From contig JAIXTU010000068.1 of NCBI GenBank assembly GCA_027483785.1, positions 1-7,055 of the forward strand: a DNA stretch of 7,055 nucleotides, read 5' to 3'. The stretch is from Flavobacterium sp. Its GTDB lineage: Bacteria > Bacteroidota > Bacteroidia > Flavobacteriales > Flavobacteriaceae. Made by a program: the position numbers and the translations under genes. Below are positions 1 to 5,233 of the stretch, piece by piece (positions within the stretch are counted from its first letter, which is position 1; each line of letters opens with the position of its first letter). The notes beneath the pieces are model-generated. The model was not told the origin of the DNA and made no database searches. It worked only from the letters and a program-made list of their open reading frames with translations.

Positions 1-69
1 ATGACTTAAAAACATTTTTTTATCGGACTGTTTTATAGATCTAATTGGTATAACAGGCGTATTTTCTTT

Positions 70-87
70 GGGATACCGAGGTATCTC
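70..87. repeat. Inverted repeat GATACC-GA-GGTATC
   Basis: Bases 72-85 form a perfect palindrome with 6-base half sites (GATACC / GGTATC) and a 2-base spacer. Drawn as a hairpin, it becomes a 7-pair stem (70-76 with 81-87, one G-T pair) around the loop CGAG. An A-run follows on the plus strand, which would be a T-run preceding the stem on the minus strand, so it does not fit a Rho-independent terminator in either direction. A protein-binding operator or the remnant of a mobile-element end are possible; neither is shown by the sequence. Confidence 0.4.
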
Positions 88-119
88 AAAAAAACAACGA
101 CGTAAGCGGCTGTTTAAAT

Positions 120-144
120 GATTCGCTATAAATAATAGCGCATC
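120..144. repeat. Imperfect inverted repeat / hairpin
   Basis: CGCTAT (124-129) and ATAGCG (135-140) are exact inverted copies around the 5-base loop AAATA. After one T/C mismatch the pairing continues for three more bases (GAT at 120-122 with ATC at 142-144). The result is a stem of 9 pairs in 10 positions. No T-run follows on either strand, so a terminator is unlikely. It lies about 35 bases from the palindrome at 72-85. Confidence 0.4.
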
Positions 145-311
145 GAAATTATTAGTAGCCAATCTAAAGCTTTCATTTCAAGCGATCTAATAAAGGTTTT
201 TATGTCGAACTCACGTTAAATATTTAAAAAATGTCTCTCTAAGGTCAAGAGGTTTTAATGAGTTTGAAGAGAATATGAAATCACATTTTTCACAATTCTA
301 AATTGATCTTT

Positions 312-1202
312 TTAAACTGTAAACGCGTCAAGTTTTTTCAATACGGATTCCCACAAAACGTTTTTCATCGACTTTTTGAATAATCCGAAATGACCAATTG
401 ATTTTAATCCATAATCCGATGGAATCAACTTAGTGAAAGTAATTGGTTTATTGCTTTGTATATGTTGCCAATAATTTTTTGTGTTTTTTTCATTCGAAAT
501 AGTATCGTCTACAGTATAAAAAGTATGAATAGGAAAGTTAAAATTTTTAAAACAGCCCTTTGGCACTGACTTTCCATAAAATTTTTTATCAAAAAAGTAG
601 TCCTTTTTCAAGCACCATGATTTCCATTCATTCACAACATTTTTTGGCAAATCTTCCATGTAACCAAATTTCTTTGCATTTAGATAACCCACAAACAAAA
701 TACTTAGTGGTGTGAAAAGATGAAAGAAATACATGGATTGCAATCGATAGCCCAAGGGCATATTGGGCATATATCCAGTTGAAACTGCAAAATTAATTGC
801 TCCGTTTACGTTTTCAAGATTGTTCATAAATCCAATTTGTTGCCCACCAGTACTATGATTAAAAAACAGAAAAGGTAAATTAGGAAATCTTTGATTTAAG
901 TACTTTTTTATGGTTGGCATATCTTTTAGGCCATAATCAGAATAAGTAAAATCACAATCTTTAAGATTGGTTGGTGCCGACTCGCCACTTCCACGATAAT
1001 CCCAAAGACAGCAGATGTAATTTTTTTCGGCTAAAAAGCTTAGAAACTGAAGATAGAATTCCTTTTTGGTAGCTGTGCCACAATTAAACTGTACCACTGC
1101 TTTAGGAATTTTTGGAATTAACAAAACGCCTTTTAAAATTACACCATCTTCGCAGGTGGTTTGAAATTTCTGTATTTCAAAAGGTTTGTCTAAATGATTC
1201 AT
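312..1202 (-). CDS. Alpha/beta hydrolase (COG4757-like)
   Basis: This 296-residue protein has the layout of a serine alpha/beta hydrolase. A DYRGSGES segment (68-75) follows the early strands, the nucleophile elbow is NHSTGG with Ser117, an acid lies in TVDD (Asp232 or Asp233), and the catalytic His271 is in GHFGLF. The elbow has Asn where many relatives have Gly (GHSxGG), a variation seen in predicted alpha/beta hydrolases of the COG4757 type. A hydrophobic stretch around 155-173 probably belongs to the lid. There is no signal peptide, so it is probably cytoplasmic; the substrate cannot be read from sequence, though an ester or acyl bond is expected. The start at 1202 is preferred because the nearby upstream ATG (1207-1209) is out of frame. 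The gene follows the S41 fragment by 68 bases and may have its own promoter or be read from upstream. Family assignment is firm; specificity is unknown. Confidence 0.85.
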   Translation of the reverse strand: MNHLDKPFEIQKFQTTCEDGVILKGVLLIPKIPKAVVQFNCGTATKKEFYLQFLSFLAEKNYICCLWDYRGSGESAPTNLKDCDFTYSDYGLKDMPTIKKYLNQRFPNLPFLFFNHSTGGQQIGFMNNLENVNGAINFAVSTGYMPNMPLGYRLQSMYFFHLFTPLSILFVGYLNAKKFGYMEDLPKNVVNEWKSWCLKKDYFFDKKFYGKSVPKGCFKNFNFPIHTFYTVDDTISNEKNTKNYWQHIQSNKPITFTKLIPSDYGLKSIGHFGLFKKSMKNVLWESVLKKLDAFTV

Positions 1203-1221
1203 AGGGCATTAAATTATTTTA

Positions 1222-1244
1222 TCGAAAAAGGGATATCTTTTTGA
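1222..1244 (-). promoter_or_regulatory. Hairpin upstream of the hydrolase
   Basis: AAAAAG (1225-1230) and CTTTTT (1237-1242) are inverted copies around the loop GGATAT. Two further pairs form if G1224 is bulged out. The element sits about 20 bases before the hydrolase start, inside its probable leader. In the minus direction the stem ends CTTTTT and is followed by CGATAAAA, which makes a poor terminator. It could affect translation of the hydrolase, or it could be a chance feature of AT-rich DNA. Confidence 0.2.
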
Positions 1245-1270
1245 ACTAAAACTCGATCTTAGGCCAAGTG

Positions 1271-1405
1271 TTAAAAATTACAGTTGACCTCTTGCCAAAA
1301 TTTTAATAAACCATATACTTTATCGGCTGGGGTAAGCGTATTGGGTACTTGTCTAAAGCTTGTGAATGCTAACAGCAATAATGGTAAAATGAGTTTTGTT
1401 TTGAT
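1271..1405 (-). pseudogene. 5' fragment of an S41 peptidase gene
   Basis: Bases 1274-1405 match 6497-6628, the start of the 464-residue S41 gene, at 118 of 132 positions by my hand count, with no gaps. The minus-strand frame stays open for 44 codons and 38 of the 44 residues are identical to the intact protein, including PNTLTP, KVYGL and KFWQEVN. The start codon has become ATC. No in-frame ATG lies upstream before a stop, and none lies inside. A TAA at 1271-1273 then ends the frame exactly where similarity ends, after the residues NCNF (NYNF in the intact copy). The fragment covers only the signal peptide and the first 25 or so mature residues, so it cannot be active. It sits between the 394-residue S41 gene and the hydrolase, and records a duplication followed by deletion. 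Confidence 0.9.
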
Positions 1406-1461
1406 GAGGCTATGTTACGGTTTTGATTGAACGATTGACTACAGTCTCATAAAATTCGCTT

Positions 1462-2646
1462 TTATGGCAGTTTGTTTAAAAACTCATTTGTTTCATTCGT
1501 GTTTTTTGTTAGTACAGTTGGGCGATAGTTTTCTCTTGGAGTTCCATCGATATGATACAGTCTTTCTGTAGCTATTTGATAACGTAATTTTGTTTCAGTT
1601 AATACAAAATTATTTACGGCACCTATCAAACCTGCCATTTTAGTCCCAACCACTTTTGCTCTTTTCATACCATCGAAACCAATAGCTATACCTTCACCCA
1701 TACTTCCTGTCCAATGCCCCACTAAAATAAAAACCTTGCCCTTAAATTGTTTTTTTCTTGGTGTAACATATTCAAGCCACATTCTTTTGGTTTCAAATTC
1801 TTTTTCATCAAATTCATGTTGCTGGTAAGGCATTGTTTTACTAATAAATCTACCCATTATGCTTCTTCCAACAGTTGTATTGCCACCGTTAGGAGTTTCG
1901 GTTAAGTCAATCACGATATTCTCATAATTCAAAAACTCATCAACAGCCTTATCAAACTCAGCAATTAAATTGTTATCAAATAATGAATTGTTTATTTTGA
2001 TGTATGCCGTTTTTTTTGAAAGTATTTTTTGATCTAAAAGTGCTGACGAAATTTTGGCTTTTAAATTGTCTGGATAGAAATCTTTCTCAATACCGTTTTG
2101 GTTTATTGTGATTACGCGTTTTGTATTATGTTTACCTGCAAAAAGCATATCTAATGTATACTGCTTCATTTCAGATGAATAGGAATTGGTGTGTTTTGGA
2201 AAAAAATTGACCAATTGTTCCTTAACGCTTTTCCCATTAAACCTTATTATTTCTTGTCCTATTTTCAATCCAGATAATTCAGCACCAGCATCTTTTCTTA
2301 AATCGCTTATAAAATATTTTTCTTGAATTTGCTCCACTCGTATATCTTGACCAATTGGTACAACTTTATTTGAAACGTCAAGATTTATATTTAATATATT
2401 GTGCCCGTTATACAGCTCGTTGAGAACAGACTCCATAAACTGAATAAACTCATCGTTGTTTTTAATTTCCTGCGCTTCTGGTTCATAAATTTCTCTAACC
2501 TTATTCCAATCTATTTTTTGTTGGTCGAGGTAAGCATAGTTGGATTTTATGTCATTCCAAAATTCAATAAAGTCTTTCTCGTACTTGGTTTGACTGTAAA
2601 CGTTTAACGATAACAGCAGTAGTAAATAAATAAAAATCTGCTTCAT
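1462..2646 (-). CDS. S41 family peptidase, exported (394 aa)
   Basis: A signal peptide (residues 1-19, ending NVYSQ) points to export to the periplasm or beyond. The mature part has an N-terminal helical region with FWNDIKSNYAYLD (29-41) and NGHN (His82, where many S41 proteins have DGHT). A PDZ-like loop follows at about 120-141 (GLKIGQEIIRFNG), then the S41 substrate-binding loop, here DLTETPNGGN (247-256). The nucleophile region is GHWTGSMGEG with Ser315 and Glu318. The position 25 residues after Ser315, where C-terminal-processing proteases carry the catalytic Lys, is Leu340; a tricorn/IRBP-type Ser-His arrangement using His82 is more likely. It is the last gene of the close-packed set, starting 23 bases after the acetyltransferase stop. 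It is too divergent from the 464-residue S41 protein to be a recent copy. Substrate unknown. Confidence 0.88.
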   Translation of the reverse strand: MKQIFIYLLLLLSLNVYSQTKYEKDFIEFWNDIKSNYAYLDQQKIDWNKVREIYEPEAQEIKNNDEFIQFMESVLNELYNGHNILNINLDVSNKVVPIGQDIRVEQIQEKYFISDLRKDAGAELSGLKIGQEIIRFNGKSVKEQLVNFFPKHTNSYSSEMKQYTLDMLFAGKHNTKRVITINQNGIEKDFYPDNLKAKISSALLDQKILSKKTAYIKINNSLFDNNLIAEFDKAVDEFLNYENIVIDLTETPNGGNTTVGRSIMGRFISKTMPYQQHEFDEKEFETKRMWLEYVTPRKKQFKGKVFILVGHWTGSMGEGIAIGFDGMKRAKVVGTKMAGLIGAVNNFVLTETKLRYQIATERLYHIDGTPRENYRPTVLTKNTNETNEFLNKLP

Positions 2647-2669
2647 AATTGTGTTTTAAATATTAAATT

Positions 2670-3143
2670 CTATAATTCTATTTTTGTTCTCATTATTAAA
2701 GTATGTGGCTTAAAACCAAACTTTAAATATGCGTTTTTAGCTATTACATTTTCATCATACACTTGTAATCGTACTTCACTAATGTTTCTTTTTCTCGCCC
2801 ATTCTATAAGTTTATTTAGAATTCTTTTGTTTATTCCATTACCTCGAAAATCAGGTTTAACATACATAAACCCCAAATAGGCATATTCATTACAATCTTC
2901 ATACTCTTTAGCAAGTAAAATTTTGGCATAACCGGAACCTACAATTTCTTTGTTTATTACAGCTACTAGTACTTTAGCATCGTCGGATCTTATTAACTCA
3001 ATCAAATTATAGTAATGAATTTCTCCTTCTTTTAAGGTACTATCAAAAAGTCTCTCATCAGCAACAATGTTTTTTTCAAAACTCAGTAAAACATCAATAT
3101 CAGTTTCCGTTGCTTGTCGGATTTCTGTTTTAAAATTTGCCAT
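2670..3143 (-). CDS. GNAT family N-acetyltransferase
   Basis: This 157-residue protein has the usual length and order of a GNAT acyltransferase that uses acetyl-CoA. The N-terminus IRQATETDID (8-17) is the typical first strand and helix. Motif A is MYVKPDFRGNGINKRIL (93-109), with the pyrophosphate-binding RGNGIN loop at 100-105. Motif B is NVIAKNAYLKFGF (132-144), with the Tyr often found at the end of this helix. There is no signal peptide, so it is cytoplasmic. The acceptor may be a small molecule, a peptide or a protein amino group, and the sequence does not say which. Its ATG immediately follows the stop codon of the CPBP gene with no spacer, which strongly suggests co-transcription and probably coupled translation. 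No Shine-Dalgarno is visible. Confidence 0.9.
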   Translation of the reverse strand: MANFKTEIRQATETDIDVLLSFEKNIVADERLFDSTLKEGEIHYYNLIELIRSDDAKVLVAVINKEIVGSGYAKILLAKEYEDCNEYAYLGFMYVKPDFRGNGINKRILNKLIEWARKRNISEVRLQVYDENVIAKNAYLKFGFKPHTLIMRTKIEL

Positions 3144-3977
3144 TTATTGCTCATTTTCAACATAAAGCATCTTTTTGTTCACTAAAAAGCAAACAAAAAC
3201 TACTGCCGTTACAGTAACGATGATGCTTGTTTCCATGCCATTTTTATCTCCAACCAATAGTTGAGTTCCCTCAACAGTAATTAATTTCATTGAAGGATAT
3301 GCAGTTAAAGGAATCAAGCCAAACCAAACGGCACCAAAGTAATTCCAAACCGTATGAGCTATTGTTGCGTTGAGTAAACTATCATATTTTAGGGTAATTA
3401 ATCCGAAAATTAACCCGGCGGCAAAAACATTAATTGAGGCTATTATTCCAGAATTTATGGCTCCAGGATGAAGTAATAAAAACAAAAGCGATGTAGTGAT
3501 TAGTGCTGCCCAATTTGAATACTTTTTTTGTAATAAAGAAAATAAGTAACCATGAACTAACAACTCTTGCATGGCTGAATTGATAAATAATATGATGAAA
3601 TAGCTTAGTAAAAGTGAAAAAGGCATTGATAAACTTGTTTTGATTTCTCCTTTGTTTATTAAAACAATAACTAAAGCAGAAATCAGGATCCATATAAGTC
3701 CAATTACAAAACCCTTAACTGTATTTGAAAGAATTGATTTTTTATAAATTCTAACATAGGACAGATTACTTTTTTCAAAAAATTTAATAACTACAAGATG
3801 GCCAATAAATAACCCAAGAAAAGGCAGAAATTCATATAAAAGTGTTGAGATTGGTTTATCTTGTTTGTCAATAAAAGGTGATAAACTCTGTGCAACTACG
3901 ATACTAAAAATCCAAATAACCAATAATAGTAGGTATTTACCAATGGTTTGTGCGAGAATTTTAATTTTTGTTTTCAT
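3144..3977 (-). CDS. CPBP family intramembrane protease-like protein
   Basis: The 277-residue protein has about seven or eight hydrophobic segments (near 15-31, 47-66, 85-106, 119-133, 155-170, 175-195, 205-224 and 250-267), so it is an inner-membrane protein. The CPBP (CAAX protease and bacteriocin-processing, 'Abi') motifs are in order: MQELLVHGYLF (136-146) for motif 1, FLLLH with His170 for motif 2, and IAHTVWN with His208 and Asn212 for motif 3. Motif 1 is usually EExxxR; here it reads Gln137-Glu138 and His142 replaces Arg. The second Glu and both His remain, so activity is possible but not assured. The gene starts 9 bases after the stop of the DUF4932-like gene and abuts the acetyltransferase gene. 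Known family roles include prenylated-protein processing, bacteriocin self-immunity and peptide maturation; none can be chosen here. Confidence 0.85.
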   Translation of the reverse strand: MKTKIKILAQTIGKYLLLLVIWIFSIVVAQSLSPFIDKQDKPISTLLYEFLPFLGLFIGHLVVIKFFEKSNLSYVRIYKKSILSNTVKGFVIGLIWILISALVIVLINKGEIKTSLSMPFSLLLSYFIILFINSAMQELLVHGYLFSLLQKKYSNWAALITTSLLFLLLHPGAINSGIIASINVFAAGLIFGLITLKYDSLLNATIAHTVWNYFGAVWFGLIPLTAYPSMKLITVEGTQLLVGDKNGMETSIIVTVTAVVFVCFLVNKKMLYVENEQ

Positions 3978-3986
3978 GATGGAATA

Positions 3987-5105
3987 TTATTTTTTAAATG
4001 TGCTTAAAAACTCAGGATACCACTCTTCAATTTTCTTGTTTTCATTCGCGTCATACACCTTAAATAAATTAGTTGTGAAATCTTTCATTTTCGGGAAACC
4101 TCTATCTGTCATTAAAGCGATAACATCAGCTGTTGTTGTAGTAAATGTTTTTTCGTCGTAATGGTCTTTGCAATACAATAGAAAAACGCCAAAAGTCATG
4201 TATTCGTTAAAGACTTTAATTGGGTTAGGATAGGCGGATGTTCCATACATATTTTCGTTTACCCAAATGGATCGGTCCTTAAACAGCTCGTTTATGGTTT
4301 GTGCATTGGCATCAGAGGGTGGATTTACGTAATTATGATCTATTTCAGTAAACATCACTCGTGTGTTCAGAATTTCGTTTTGTAGTTCGGTCATTTTGGG
4401 ATATTTGTCGAGTGAAGGAAGAACCATATATGCCAATTTGAAGTTATTGTTGTCAAATTCGCCGGTATAGTTTAGGCCGTTTATTAATGGGGAACAGTAA
4501 ATAATGTAACTGTTAATTTTTGAGTTGAACTTCTTTTCTAGCCAAGTCCATTGTTTGTCTAGGTTTGCTTTTTTTTCATAATCAGCTATTATCTGATTGA
4601 AGTATGTTTTTTGTTGATTATAAAATGCTTTGAAGTTTGATTTCAAGGCAAAGTCCTCGATTTGTTTTTTGTAGGTCGTGATTGGATTTACTTTAATTTC
4701 AACATCTGCGACTTTATTAGCTACAAATTCAAATACCTCATCTTTTACCAACTTGTTTCCTTTGAATTTATAAGTTATACCGTTACCAGTTAAAAAAATA
4801 TAATTGTAAATAGAAGCATTAACGAGCGAATCAAACGTTTTAACAATTGCCTCGTTTTCGTAGGGTTTAAAATAGGTTAATACGTCTTTGTAGTATTGCC
4901 CTTGCTGTTGAATCATATCGTCATTCTCTTTGCCTGTTTTGGTAATGGCAATCATGATATGAATGAGTTCTTTCAGTTCATTGATTTCAATTTTGTATTT
5001 CCCTTGGTTTTGTTGCTGAAAATTTTTGGTGAAGTTTACTTTTTCTTGAGCGAATACAGATGCAGTGAAAAAAGTTACTAGCAGGAGTAGCGTTTGTTTT
5101 TTCAT
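3987..5105 (-). CDS. Exported protein, DUF4932-like, degenerate HExxH
   Basis: The 372-residue protein begins with a clear signal peptide (1-20, hydrophobic LLLLVTFFTASVFA), so it is exported. An open frame extends a little upstream of 5105, but this ATG places the signal peptide properly. The mature protein is soluble-looking and rich in Lys, Asn and Tyr. From memory of the family, the pattern YYKDVLTYFKPYENEAIV (71-88), a central block, MFTEIDHNYVNP (251-262) and then FNEYMTFGVFLLY (299-311) with DRGFPKM (334-340) resembles DUF4932 proteins, where the central motif reads like HExxH followed by a downstream Glu. Here the first His is Thr253; Glu254, His257 and Glu301 are kept. It may therefore be a non-catalytic relative of a zinc peptidase. 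It is the first gene of the four-gene set and lies 128 bases after the 464-residue S41 gene. The gene call is firm; the family assignment is tentative. Confidence 0.75.
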   Translation of the reverse strand: MKKQTLLLLVTFFTASVFAQEKVNFTKNFQQQNQGKYKIEINELKELIHIMIAITKTGKENDDMIQQQGQYYKDVLTYFKPYENEAIVKTFDSLVNASIYNYIFLTGNGITYKFKGNKLVKDEVFEFVANKVADVEIKVNPITTYKKQIEDFALKSNFKAFYNQQKTYFNQIIADYEKKANLDKQWTWLEKKFNSKINSYIIYCSPLINGLNYTGEFDNNNFKLAYMVLPSLDKYPKMTELQNEILNTRVMFTEIDHNYVNPPSDANAQTINELFKDRSIWVNENMYGTSAYPNPIKVFNEYMTFGVFLLYCKDHYDEKTFTTTTADVIALMTDRGFPKMKDFTTNLFKVYDANENKKIEEWYPEFLSTFKK

Positions 5106-5233
5106 TGTAATTCGTATAAAAATTAAAGGATTATTGTTACTAATTTTTCCATTTAAAAGTTGCTCTGAATGTGATCATCTGCCTTGCTTTTTTGAAAAAA
5201 ATCTTGATAGTCTTTCGGTTTGATTGCAGCGGT
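5106..5233 (-). promoter_or_regulatory. Probable leader of the four-gene operon
   Basis: This 128-base gap separates the 464-residue S41 gene from the four tightly spaced genes that follow, and is the most likely place for their promoter. I do not find a good match to the Bacteroidota consensus (TTTG at -33, TAnnTTTG at -7) or a GC-rich terminator hairpin. The part next to the S41 stop (5156-5233) reads open for 26 codons in the S41 frame and has a coding-like composition, so it may be the worn end of a lost gene rather than pure spacer. Confidence 0.3.

Larger units (their letters stand above)
1..311. other. Gene-poor region with two palindromes
   Basis: I see no supportable gene here. It lies downstream of the hydrolase stop codon on the minus strand. 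All six frames are broken by stops. The longest plus-strand pieces, about 38 codons ending at 121 and 36 codons ending at 302, lack a credible start and resemble nothing I recognise. Two dyad-symmetric sequences (72-85 and 120-144) are listed separately. A small 5-bp hairpin with a 3-base loop at 293-305, just after the hydrolase gene, has no T-run on the minus strand, so it is not a convincing terminator. The region may be a decayed gene remnant or ordinary spacer. Confidence 0.6.

Noticed and set aside
1430..1450. Short dyad GACT-AC-AGTC after the 394-residue S41 gene as a terminator
   Set aside because: The stem is only four pairs (1437-1440 with 1443-1446) with a two-base loop and no T-run follows on the minus strand.
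2401..2607. Open frame of 68 codons on the plus strand
   Set aside because: It lies wholly inside the 394-residue S41 gene on the other strand, has no domain or signal I recognise, and the minus-strand protein is clearly the real one.
3430..3693. Open frame of 87 codons on the minus strand
   Set aside because: It is an out-of-frame reading of the CPBP gene, whose main frame carries the membrane segments and conserved motifs.
3865..4161. Open frame of 98 codons on the plus strand
   Set aside because: It spans the junction of two well-supported minus-strand genes (CPBP and DUF4932-like) and its translation is Ser/Phe/Val-rich antisense of them.
5160..5215. T-run/A-run segment after the 464-residue S41 gene as a Rho-independent terminator
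   Set aside because: The only pairing is between runs of A and T with almost no loop; there is no GC-rich stem, so it is not convincing.
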